Of a stretch of 64,000 nucleotides of DNA, positions 53,851 through 64,000 are shown piece after piece. The position numbers were made by a program, and so were the translations under genes. The notes under the pieces were generated by a model. That model was not told the origin of the DNA. It did not search any database and was given only the letters and a program-made list of their open reading frames with translations. The stretch is taken from NCBI GenBank assembly GCA_009760885.1, contig CM019708.1, forward strand, positions 17,243,189 through 17,307,188. Direction: 5' to 3'. The stretch is from Achatina immaculata. Taxonomy: Eukaryota; Mollusca; Gastropoda; Stylommatophora; Achatinidae. Within the stretch, counting starts at the first letter, position 1; every line of letters starts with the position of its first letter.

Positions 53851-54944
53851 ATGTCTTCTTCTTCGTTCGATTCTATCACCAAGATCGCCCCGTGATCCTA
53901 CTGAAAAGGGAGAGAGAGAAATATGGTCAATACTTTTATACCTGTGGTTCTCGCGACAGCCTCATTTAAGATGGAGGCTCAGATCATCGTGGAGCTTGGG
54001 CCTATATTCTCGATGAGTCACAGAAGCGGGATTGCGTGACACTGTGGTTTTCGTTGCACCAGTTTAGTCTAGAGTTGGACTTTCTCACCGGAAAACCTCG
54101 ACGTGTTTTGGATATCAGTATATCCCCGCCGGGTGAGAGATGGTTGCCCGTCCAGTCCAGCATTGGACTTTCTCACCGGAAAACCTCAACGTGATTTGGA
54201 TATAATATATCCCCGTCGGGTGAGAGGTGGTTACATATCTAGACTGCACTGGTCCAGTGTCTCCGACTTCAGTATTTTGTGGTCGTGGCCGCTAGGCTTC
54301 CTAGTTGTGACCAGGACGGAGCTTTTGTCCAGGAGTACGAATCCTCGCCACTAGTGAGTTTCACCCCTTGGTTAAGCCGGTTTAGGCGTATTGTCCCAGT
54401 ACGGGTGTATATTGGACGTGACCGGCCTCTAGAGCGGAGGCACCGTGATATGCGTACCTTTCGTTCCACCCATAGGTTAAGCTGGTTTAAGCATATTTCA
54501 CCAGTATGGGTGTAAATAGGACATGGCCGGCTCTCGCCGCGAGACTACTGGACATACCGATTAAACTTCACTTTATCTTTTCCATCACCTTTTTTCACAG
54601 CGGTGCCGCACGGCAACCCTAATCGCATTTTTTTCATTGGCCGGTAGGAGTTTCACCCCACGCGCAAGAGCCGAAGAATCTCGTCAGCAGTGTCTTGGTT
54701 TAACCCCTGAGTTAAGCCGGTTTAGGCAATCTGCCACAGTATGGGTGTATATAGAACGTGGCCGACCTCTAGAGCAGAGGTGCCGTGATTTGAGTAGCCC
54801 TGACCTCGAGACTACTGGTTACTTCACTTAATCATTTTCTTCACCTTTTCCACGGTGGCGCCGCGCGGCAACCCTACTCGCATTTTTCTTCATTAGCCGG
54901 TAGGAGTTTCACGCACAGCAGCTGAAGAATATCGCCAGCAGCGA
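53851..54944. mobile_element. 1,094-bp unclassified insertion with 6-bp target duplication
   Basis: The sequence is bounded by ATCAGC at 53,845-53,850 and 54,945-54,950, and the LINE reading frame resumes on both sides. GC-rich, no ORF with known motif. Inside are an 88-base duplication (TTGGACTTTCTCACCGG at 54,075 and 54,163), three copies of GTTAAGCCGGTTTAGGC-type sequence (54,371; 54,476; 54,711) and two of GGCAACCCTAxTCGCATTTT (54,614; 54,871). No clear terminal inverted repeat. Class unknown: a non-autonomous element built of oligomeric units. Confidence 0.7.
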
Positions 54945-55020
54945 ATCAGCAAATCTAATCTCTTGTATTTCATAACCTCCAATTTTAATGGCATCATTAT
55001 TATATTTGATTGAAATATGA
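54945..55020 (-). pseudogene. LINE type C, part upstream of the catalytic box
   Basis: Minus strand: NNDAIKIGGYEIQEIRFAD, the segment that immediately precedes the YADD catalytic box. 5'-truncated near 55,020. Confidence 0.8.
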
Positions 55021-56195
55021 GAGTGTTTAAAAAAATTACCTAAAGTAACAAAGACTCAGATGTAAATAGCACAGAAATTTGACATATTCTCATGAACACA
55101 AAACTGAATAGAGTTCATAAAATTATAAGAGTAGTTGCTCCTTTAGTTATTAAGCCTGTTGATGAGCGCTGATTTATACTGCATCAAACTTTGCATAATA
55201 ATCTGCATATATTTATGATTACTTGCAATTTATTTATATAAGAACTATTGTTATAGACAACTAACTTTGAAGTAAATTTTATAATTCTGAACATGTTTTA
55301 GCAAGTGAAATATTTGAATATATTGAACGTAATTTCTCCAAGAACCTAAAACACAAGCAAAAAGTGCTACACATATTATGTGCCCATCCTTCTCGGAGCA
55401 ACCCAGCTGGACACTGGCTTATATCTGTAGCCGTGTTAAGACTAACAATGAATCAAGGTTTCACAGAGTCAACTAGAGCCTGGTTGACTTGGAAAGCATT
55501 GGGTCGTGCAAGGTTCCTCCCACAACACAGGGCTGGTTGGAAAGTTATGAGGCTTGGGTGGTATGGTAGATGATAGCGGATCGCTATACAAACAACAAAA
55601 CATTACCATGTGACTGGGTGGTTTCTAGTGTCTAAGCACTAGCTCACACTTCGGTAGCTTCACGCTTCCTGATACTCATTGCCGCACTCAGCGATGGGAG
55701 GGAGGGCTAACATAACTGGGAGCGCTTTACCACCTTTTTTTTTTATTTTGCAACATAAGCTGGAGACACATTTTTTACATCTGCAGTTGCCGATAACATA
55801 TCTTGGGTGCATATATGCTGTTACTCGTGGATTACCTAAGATTTGCACAAATATTATGTGGAAAGCTGCATAAAACATTACCTTGTTGCAGAAAAAAAAA
55901 ACCTCCTCAGTGTAACCCATTTAAGAAAATAAACCTTACAAAAGATGGCTCCCACAGTATTAGCTTTGGACTGATAGCCTTGGGAAAACAATTTTTCCCC
56001 AATTATCTGATAGCATGAACCACACCAACAATGGGAAAAGATACCTGCCAATGTTTGCGACAGTTAGTATTTTAGATACCATTATCATCACCATGATCTT
56101 TGTGAATTTTTTTTAACTTTCTACATTGTGTGTATATTATGTTTCCATCCTTCTCGGGGAAACCCAGTCGGATACTGGCTTATATGTAGCAATTT
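55021..56195. other. Unassigned sequence with a repeated ~50-bp segment
   Basis: CATCCTTCTCGG ... ACCCAG...GGA-ACTGGCTTATAT occurs at 55,384-55,430 and 56,149-56,190, an unidentified dispersed repeat. Short ORFs have no known motif. Confidence 0.5.
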
Positions 56196-56199
56196 TCGA

Positions 56200-56715
56200 A
56201 TCCCAAGAACATGACATATGCTCACATTCAATGTATTATGTGAAATCGTGCCTTCAGATATTATGCAAATAATTAACAAGATTTTGCAAAGGCTCATTTA
56301 TCTGGATCTAGTCAAAAGCTGGAAAATCACAAAAACTATAGAAAACAAGCTGAATTCTTTCCAGACTAAATGTTTACGAAGAATTAGAAGAATAATTTGG
56401 CCAAACGCCATAAGAAATAACATCTTGTTGGCAGGAATGCAGATGAAGCCACTGACACCAATTATTGAAGAAATACGCTGGAGATGGCTGGGACGTGTGC
56501 TCCGGATGTCTGATGACTCAGTACCAAAAACAGCAACTAAGATGGACACCACAGGGGAACAGAAGTAAGGGTAGACCAAAAGAGACATGGAAAAGAACTA
56601 CAGAGAGGATGTTGAGCAATAAAGGGGTCACCTGGGCAAGAATGGAAAAAAAAGTAAAGGACAGGCGTTTGTGGAAAACCCCTGCGGAAGCCCTATGTGC
56701 TTTGAGCACTTAAGG
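56200..56715 (+). pseudogene. LINE type E 3' half
   Basis: KTIENKLNSFQTKCLRRIRR, NNILLAGMQMKPLTPIIEEI and RWRWLGRVLRMSDDSVPKTA, then after one frame change near 56,535 WTPQGNRSKGRPKETWKRTT and VKDRRLWKTPAEALCALST, stop at 56,711-56,713. The G-H/R-V-L-R-M, G-R-P-K-E-T-W and W-x-x-x-x-E-A-L-C-A blocks are classic LINE ORF2 C-terminal motifs. Only one or two lesions, so relatively young. Confidence 0.85.
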
Positions 56716-56718
56716 TTC

Positions 56719-56766
56719 TGAGAGAGAGAGAGAGAGAGAGTGTGTGAGAGAGAGTAAGAGAGAGCG
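56719..56766. repeat. (GA)n microsatellite at LINE end
   Basis: Directly follows the LINE stop; probably its tail. Confidence 0.9.
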
Positions 56767-57174
56767 TCAGAGGCAACTTTCAAACTTTTGTAGCATTTGC
56801 TAGTAAAGGCTATCACATTTATCACTTATTTACCCCAAATTGTAAAACTACGTTAGAGTAAGAAATTTAGTTTCTTTTTTTTTTTTTTAAAGTTTGACTG
56901 CAAAGTAAATGATGAAATCACAAAAGAAAATTCTCTGAACTGAGTTACAGAGAACTTTCAGACATTTCTCACCTGTTTTATTTACCTGTTCCCTCACAGA
57001 CAGAGGTAATTCTTCTGTACAGGTGACATAAAAAAAAAACATTTTCATTTTATCTCCAGCCATTTTTCCCAGCCTATAAATGGGACCGGAGGAATTCCTA
57101 GGAATATTCCTCACTCAAGTAGTAGTACACCTTGCCCACCCCCACCCAGTTCTCTCTACTTGATGGTGGATCAG
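56767..57174. other. Unassigned sequence
   Basis: T13 run near 56,876; no gene seen. Confidence 0.5.
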
Positions 57175-57620
57175 GGCAAGCTGCTCTCAGAGTCATAATT
57201 TGGTAGACCAGTGAAGGATTTCTCTCAGAGTCATAACTTGGTGATAGATCAATGAAGGATTTCTCTCAGGGTCATAACTTGGTGGTAGATTAATGAAGGA
57301 TTTCTCTCAGAGTCATATCTTGGTGATAGATCAATGAAGGATTTCTCTCAGAGTCATAACTTGGTGGTAGATCAATGAAGGATTTCTCTCAGAGTCATAA
57401 CTTGGTGGTAGATCAAATGAAGGATTTCTCTCAGAGTCATAACTTGGCGGTAGATCAATGAAGGATTTCTCTCAGAGTCATAACTTGGCGGTAGATCAAT
57501 GAAGGATTTCTCTCAGAGTCATAACTTGGTGATAGATCAATGAAGGATTTCTCTCAGAGTCATAATTTGGTGGTAGATCAATGAAGGATTTTTCTCAGAG
57601 TCATAACTTGTAGGTAGATC
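57175..57620 (+). repeat. 41-bp minisatellite
   Basis: About 11 units of ATCAATGAAGGATTTCTCTC plus AGAGTCATAACTTGGTGGTAG. Confidence 0.95.
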
Positions 57621-57835
57621 TGGGCATGGTTTCTCACTACTTTTCTGACTGTGATCCCCCCCCCACCCCACAACCCCAGTATCTGAGAGAAATGATATCT
57701 CCAGCCTTTAGTCAGTCTCCAGAAACTCGGTGCAGTGTTTAGGGAAGCAGAATTTCGAATGAGAAAGCCTGAGATATGGCAGTAAAAAGTTATACTTCAC
57801 TGCTTCTGAAAATGAAGATGGAAATGGCTGGGCCA
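57621..57835. other. Unassigned sequence
   Basis: C9 run near 57,656. No motif. Confidence 0.5.
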
Positions 57836-58261
57836 CATTCATTCATTTGCATGTCCCTTGCGGAACTTTGCCTCCCTAACAGCACTCCTGTAGGCCTCTC
57901 GGTTGTGAGCAAGATGGCCTGCTTCTGATGCATCCATTTGCAGATCATCAATGATGTCTTGCTGCCATCTTCGTCTTGGTCTTCCTCTCTTTCTTTTTCC
58001 CATTATTTACCCTTCCAAGACAGTCTTCTTTAAATTTGATGTTTAATGTGTCCAAAATATTTAAGTCTTCTTGTAGTATGGATATATTTGTTCTTTTTTT
58101 GTGTCCATGATATTTGAAGAACTCTTCTGTAGCATTTACATTCAAAGGCATTTATGTGTTTCTCAATTGTTTTGTTAAGTGTCCAGGTCTCGCTGGCATA
58201 TTTTGAATGGGAAGACACATGCCTTTAAAAATCTTATTTTTGTAGTTCTGTCTGTTCCTCT
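57836..58261 (-). pseudogene. LINE type C 3' half
   Basis: Minus strand: GTDRTTKIRFLKACVFPFK, SETWTLNKTIEKHINAFECK, CYRRVLQISWTQKKNKY, KTVLEGxIMGKRKRGRPR-like and QDIIDDLQMDASEAGHLAHN, ending at the ATGCAAATG 3' end with (GAAT)-like tail. Several frame breaks. Confidence 0.85.
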
Positions 58262-58490
58262 CAACAGATTCTTTATGGGCCACATACGAATGGAAAAAAA
58301 CAAGGTGTCTCTATACCACCTTGATTTGGACATCTCAAGGAAAAAGAAAGAGGCACAGGCCATTATAAACATGGAGATGAACAATACAAGAAGAACTAAA
58401 TGAAGCCATTTGCTCAAGATAGGACTGGGTGGAGAACCTTTGCTGATGCTTTATGCTCCACTGGGAATACAAAGAGCTATGTTCATGATC
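58262..58490 (+). pseudogene. LINE type F 3' end
   Basis: Plus strand: MGHIRMEKNKVSLYHLDLDI, then NMEMNNTRRTK, stop, and after a frame change DRTGWRTFADALCSTGNTKS. It starts at the exact border where the minus-strand type C copy ends, giving a head-to-head pair. Confidence 0.8.
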
Positions 58491-59344
58491 ATTTTGAAAA
58501 CCAGTTATCAACTTCACTCCTGACAAATGTGATTCAAGGAAATCATTCTTAATTATGGTTGTACTGAATACAAGATTTTAATTTTCGACTGAATATACAA
58601 ATTCAAATGTTCAGATGACTGAATGCAAATTACAAACACGAACAGTGCACCTGTGGAAACAAAGACGTGTGCTAGAAGTATTTGTGTATATATGATTTTA
58701 CTGATATGCATCAACATAAATTAGACACAAATTTAAAATGAAACATTTCTATCACATATAAAGTATATGTTGTACTGGGCTGTAAAAGAAACTTCCTGAG
58801 ATAGTTCTAATTTAGAAATTAGCTTAACAATTCTTAAAACTTAAAAAAAAAAAAAAGAAACCTGTACCATTTACATAACAAATCAACTGTCCTGACTTTG
58901 TGATTGTCGGTGTTTTCAACAAGAATGTTAATGCTACACCTGGACTACAGCAAGGCTGTCAGAACAGAAATCACTCACTGATTGTGACTTCTGATCCTGG
59001 CCCTAAGACAATACACTTTCCTTCTGTAAAAGTTCCTACAAGTACAAAACATACCCACAATGCTAGTCTTAAAACACCTGTGTTATCCACAGCTGTGTTT
59101 CAGAAAGTAGGAGACCTCACTTACCCCTTCACCCAGCAACATGCTTACACTGCGTTCTCATTTCTTTGTCCTATATTACCTTCACTACCATGATACAGAA
59201 ATTATTAAGTAAAGGGAAAAGAAGTAAAATCCCCATTTCTATGCCACAATCTCTGCTGAGATCTCAGGCCTGTATTTCCAAGGCCATCACCACATGAAAG
59301 TGTGATGTGGTCAGTATCATGCCTGGCCACATTTACCTTCCCAG
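58491..59344. other. Unassigned sequence
   Basis: A 97-codon ORF (58,900-59,193) begins VGVFNKNVNATPGLQQGCQN; no known family recognised. Confidence 0.4.
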
Positions 59345-59490
59345 ACTTCTCTGGTACTCATTTTTAGAGGCTGGGTCAACCCCAGGGGCCTTTTACGGCG
59401 TGTACCAGAAAAAATCCCAGTGCTGGGACTGAATCCGGTACCACCAGATCAGTAAACAGAGCACCTAACCACTCAGCTAATCAGGTACAA
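59345..59490 (-). repeat. SINE type C (tRNA-derived), minus copy
   Basis: Minus strand: TTAGCTGAGTGGTTAGGTGC (box A), CGGATTCAGTCCCAGC (box B-like GGATTCAGTCC), then TGGGATTTTTTCTGGTACAC and GGGGTTGACCCAGCCTCT, AAAAATGAGTACC. Clear tRNA-related head and a conserved central segment. Confidence 0.8.
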
Positions 59491-59537
59491 TCATGTGAGC
59501 ATTCAAGTTTTGTATTATTCAATGTTTTGTTTTTAAA

Positions 59538-60671
59538 TTCAAATACAGACAGTCCTTGATTTCTCAAAGGGTTCTGTTCCAATGGCCTTGTTGAGAAATG
59601 AAATGGAGATAAAGCAAATTTCATATGTGCCGACATGCGATACATTACTGTCAGTAGACATACATGTTTTATCTGTACTTTACTGTCAGTAGACATATAT
59701 GTTTTATCTGTACTTTACTGTCAGTAGACATACATGTTTTATCTGTACTTTACTGTCAGTAGACATACATGTTTTATCTGTACTTTACTGTCAGTAGACA
59801 TACATGTTTTATCTGTACTTTACTGTCAGTAGACATACATGTTTTATCTGTACTTTACTGTCAGTAGACATATATGTTTTATCTGTACATTACTGTCAGT
59901 AGACATATATGTTTTATCTGTACATTACTGTCAGTAGACATATATGTTTTATCTGTACTTTACTGTCAGCAGACATATATGTTATATCTGTACTTTACTG
60001 TCAGTAGACATATATGTTTTATCTGTACTTTACTGTCAGTAGACATATATGTTTTATCTGTACATTACTGTCAGTAGACATATATGTTATATCTGTACTT
60101 TACTGTCAGCAGACATATATGTTATATCTGTACTTTACTGTCAGTAGACATATATGTTTTATCTGTACATTACTGTCAGCAGACATATATGTTTTATCTG
60201 TACTTTACTGTCAGTAGACATATATGTTATATCTGTACTTTACTGTCAGTAGACATATATGTTATATCCATACTTTACTGTCAGCAGACATATATGTTAT
60301 ATCCATACTTTACTGTCAGCAGACATATATGTTATATCCATACTTTACTGTCAGTAGACATATATGTTATATCCATACTTTACTGTCAGTAGACATATAT
60401 GTTATATCCATACTTTACGGTCAGTAGACTTATATGTTTTATCCGTACTTTACTGTCAGTAGACATATATGTTTTAAACACAACAAAAAAAAACCAAAAA
60501 AACTACAGTGGCCTTATAATTTATATACAGATTTCAAAAGAAGTATTTTCACATTAAATAAGGACTTTACATTTTTTTAAAAACTGTAAATTTACAATGA
60601 GAAGTTACTGGATCGATGGTCAGAAAAGTGAATCGTTGTAAAGCAGGATGTTGGAAAATGGAGACTGTATT
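59538..60671. mobile_element. Putative DNA transposon remnant hosting a minisatellite
   Basis: CAAATACAGACAGTCC at 59,538 faces GGAGACTGTATTTG at 60,658-60,671; as inverted ends they share CAAATACAG and a following TCC. TA lies next to the CAG on both sides, as in pogo/Tc1-type elements. The interior outside the array is short and non-coding. Ends are imperfect, so the call is tentative. Confidence 0.4.
59630..60475 (+). repeat. 35-bp minisatellite
   Basis: About 24 units of AGACATATATGTTTTATCTG plus TACTTTACTGTCAGT. Zoned variants: ACATACATG at left, TTATATCTG in the middle, TTATATCCA at right. Confidence 0.95.
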
Positions 60672-62054
60672 TGACTTTCATTATTATTTGGCTCGATACA
60701 AATTCAAATGGAATATTTTGGAACATTCTTACTTTTTAATTACTGGTAAACATTTCATTAAGAACTCTGAAAAAGAAACATGAAAAAAAAGAAACAGAAC
60801 AAATAATAACAAGTTTTGACCCTCAAACCTTTTGCATGCAAAAGAAAAAAAGAAAACGAAAAAAAAAAAATAACTGTTAAACACTCAAATAACATTCACC
60901 TCAATATTTCAGCATTTTTAAAATGAATTTCTATGCAAAGAATTAATGTGGTTTTACTAACTTTATTGAAATTCTTGGAATTTCAGAACAATCTCATTTG
61001 ATGAGATTATTAACACCTTATAAAAAAAATAAAAAATTCATGACATTTTGAGTTCATTATTTATTTGTCAATTTATGCACATATGATTCTACTACAAATA
61101 TGTAACTAAGCTAAAAAGAAAGAGGCAATCATAATAAAAATGTAATTATAAGAAGGGCACATTATATAAAGGTGACCTGAAAAGTTTTGCCTACACTTAA
61201 AAAAAAAAAAAAAAGAGAAAATGTCGCTTACTTATTTGCTACTTTTTGATATGTCTCCTTCAGCCTCAAAACATTTCTATCCGTGAGTCACGGATCTGTG
61301 CAGTCTGCCACTGGAAAACATCAAAATGGTGGGTTTTTTAATACTTTTTCCTCACTTCTTCACGCGTAAACTTCACCACATCACAGCACTCACACCAACA
61401 CAAGGATCCCTAAACTGCTAAGGATCATCAGTTAAGCATCAATGGATGCAACCTTCCTTCCACTGAGAAAATCAATAACAGCAAGTTTGTTTGAACTGCA
61501 TGTCTCTAGCATGGAAGACTGAGAGGAATTTCAGGTCTTCCTTTCCTCACACAACTGACCCCTACCAGTATAAAGTGGATATATCCACTTTTATCCACAA
61601 TATTCCTGAGAGAACAAAACTTTTTAACACATCTCCACAGAAATAAATGATATCTGAAAGAGAACTGATACAGCTGTAGACTGAAAAATGATCGCTGCCA
61701 CAATCTGTTGGCACTGTACAAGTTCCTTCTCATTTCCCATTACTTTTATACAAGGTCAAGGTTTATCCTTTTAAACAAGGAGAACCAATTAGAAAGAAAG
61801 GGGACTTAAATGAAGGCTGCATTCATATTTTTCTCTTTGACGTGTTAAAGTATTACTAAAGTTAATACATCCCAAGCTATAGCAACAAGAACAAACAGGT
61901 CACAGACTAATCTAGAAAAGAACACATCACTAGGGCAAATACTGGTTTGTTCTCCATGGAAAAAAAGACATCTTCAGAGGCAATGATGAAAATGGCGTGA
62001 ATCTTTTCATGCAGAACTCTAAATAAAAGGTGAGAAACAAAAAAGGTTAACGTA
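60672..62054. other. Unassigned AT-rich sequence
   Basis: Many A-runs (for example 60,862-60,870 and 61,199-61,214). No gene or transposon motif found. Confidence 0.5.
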
Positions 62055-62120
62055 TGAGACTGTGTTGGGTGGAGAGTTTTCGCCTGTGCTTTATGTACCT
62101 CTTGGTGTAACTAAGACTTA
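62055..62120 (+). pseudogene. LINE type F C-terminal scrap
   Basis: ACTGTGTTGGGTGGAGAGTT TTCGCCTGTGCTTTATGTAC reads TVLGGEFSPVLYV or, in the LINE frame, VGWRVFACALCTS, matching the GWRTFADALCSTG end at 58,430. Confidence 0.6.
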
Positions 62121-62344
62121 TCTTAACAGCCCAGTGCTTAGATCTGGGGTGCCAGGCACAGAAATTGCCTTATATGGTTCTTATTTAGCAAACAAACAAA
62201 ACATGATGACAACAGACAAACCATTATAAAAAAAGGAAAGCAAAATTCTAAACAACATTCATCCAAAATTATGTACATGACATATATAATTTATCACTGG
62301 TCCTTGTATATGTATTTCTTTCTCTCATTAACTCACTTCTATGC

Positions 62345-63768
62345 ATATAAATACATGTGTGAACATATGCATATACACAAATATCTGTGTGAACATATGC
62401 ATATACACAAATATCTGTGTGAACATATGCATATACACAAATATCTGTGTGAACATATGCATATACACAAATATCTGTGTGAACATATGCATATACACAA
62501 ATATCTGTGTGAACATATGCATATACACAAATATCTGTGTGAACATATGCATATACACAAATATCTGTGTGAACATATGCATATACACAAATATCTGTGT
62601 GAACATATGCATATACACAAATATCTGTGAACACAGACATATAAACAAATATCTGTGAACATAAACATATAAACAAATACCTGTGTGAATATACGCATAT
62701 ACACTGATGCTTGTATGAACATATGCATATACACAAATACATATGTGAAATTATGCATATACACAAATACATGTGTGAACATATGCATATACACAAATAT
62801 CTGTGAATATATACATATACACAAATACCTGTGTGAACATATGCAAATACACAAATATCTGTGAACATACACATATACACAAATACCTGTGTGAAAATAT
62901 GCATACACAGATACTTGTGTGAACATATGCATATACACAAATACCTGTGAACACATACATATACATGAACACCTGTGTGAGCATACGCATATACACAAAT
63001 ACCTGTGTGAACATATGCATATACACAAAGACCTGTGTGAACATATACATACAAATACCTGTGTGAACATTACACACACATACAAATACCTGTGTTAACA
63101 TATACATATACACAAATACCTGTGTGAATATATACATATACATACAAATACCTGTGTGAACATATACATCAATACCTGTGTGAACATATACATATACACA
63201 AATACCTGTGTGAAATTACACGTATACACAAATACCTGTGTGAACATATACATATGCATACAAATACCTGTGTGAACATACACGTATACACAAATACCTG
63301 TGTGAACATATACATATGCATACAAATACCTATGTGAACATACACATATACACAAATACCTGTGTGAACATATACATATGCATACAAAAACCTGTGTGAA
63401 CATACACATATATACATAAAAACCTGTGTGAACATACACATATATACATAAAAACCTGTGTCAACACACATATACACAAAAACCTGTGTCAACACACATA
63501 TACACAAAAACCTGTGTCAACACACATATACACAAAAACCTGTGTCAACACACACACATATATACAAAAACCTGTGTCAACACACACATATACACAAAAA
63601 CCTGTGTGAACACACATATATACATAAAAACCTGTGTGAACATACACATATATATATAAAAACCTGTGTCAACACACATATACACAAAAACCTGTGTCAA
63701 CACACACATATACACAAAAACCTGTGTCAGCACACACACACATACACAAAAACCTGTGTCAACACCCA
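62345..63768 (+). repeat. 30-bp minisatellite with decay gradient
   Basis: About 47 units of GTGTGAACATATGCATATAC plus ACAAATATCT. The first nine (62,370-62,630) are almost identical; then substitutions and indels increase, ending in a diverged GTGTCAACACACATATACAC + AAAAACCT form. A 30-base unit keeps up to four frames open on both strands, giving spurious ORFs up to 261 codons. Confidence 0.95.
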
Positions 63769-64000
63769 CATGCACAAACAAAGTTTCAGAACTGTTTTTC
63801 ATTTAGAGAAGAAGCAGTCTGAAAACTTTAAAGAAAAAAAAAAAAAAACTGAATATAATAAAAGCAACCAGAAACACACACTGGAGGCAGGATGGAGAAA
63901 AAAAAAAAACACCAACTGAACAAGTAAAAAACTAATCTGAGGACAACTCAACTTTCTCAGCTAAGAGAAAAAAAAAAAAGAATATATATGTTTTTTATCA
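63769..64000. other. Unassigned sequence with A-runs
   Basis: Three A10-13 runs; nothing else supported. Confidence 0.5.

Noticed and set aside
59370..59490. tRNA gene on the minus strand
   Set aside because: The tRNA-like head continues into a conserved SINE body; acceptor pairing is absent.
62269..63085. Overlapping 248- and 261-codon ORFs and plus-strand ORFs
   Set aside because: A 30-base tandem unit lacking stops keeps several frames open on both strands. No codon bias or domain.

Overview
The window looks like repeat-saturated, non-genic DNA from an invertebrate animal, most likely a mollusc (probably a gastropod). This rests on the style of the decayed LINE, mariner and tRNA-SINE copies and on the very high density of minisatellites; the species itself cannot be read from the sequence. 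There is no operon structure, no rRNA and no complete host gene. The only plausible host coding piece is one GC-rich exon-like ORF at 19987-20364 on the minus strand, ending at a consensus splice donor.

Layout. 1-8.4 kb: a LINE 3' end, then a chain of minisatellites (16 to 69 bp units). 8.4-15.2 kb: a 5'-truncated LINE inside a minisatellite, a 1.69-kb tandem duplication, and one mariner transposase gene (minus strand) broken up by a LINE fragment and by two minisatellites that grew out of its own coding sequence. 15.8-18.7 kb: a recent 1.43-kb tandem duplication with its breakpoints in LINE 3' ends. 19.3-20.4 kb: a 58-bp minisatellite and the candidate exon. 20,980-26,570: a structurally complete, very young LTR retrotransposon with 981-bp LTRs, a TAAG target duplication, a polypurine tract and two ORFs joined by a perfect A AAA AAA slippery site, but no visible reverse transcriptase or integrase. 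26.6-36 kb: SINEs, more LINE ends and long minisatellites (43, 20, 26, 34 and 51 bp). 37-46 kb: long satellite-like arrays (34 bp; 36 bp with a 588-bp higher-order period; a 2-kb purine-rich array; 50, 25 and 42 bp). 46-62 kb: LINE and SINE fragments, including a SINE foldback and a 1.09-kb insertion placed at the catalytic YADD codons of a LINE. 59.5-60.7 kb: a putative DNA element hosting a 35-bp array. 62.3-63.8 kb: a 30-bp array that is homogeneous at one end and decayed at the other.

How the parts relate. The recurring theme is that transposable elements seed minisatellites here: at least six arrays have units that match a mariner coding motif, a SINE tail, a hAT-like terminus, or an interspersed repeat that exists unexpanded elsewhere in the window. 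LINEs in turn insert into arrays, and LINE copies serve as breakpoints for tandem duplications. The best candidate for a new system is the non-autonomous LTR element with its frameshift-linked ORFs.

Limits: all homology calls are from memory of family motifs, array borders are good to roughly 10-30 bases, and copy counts are estimates.
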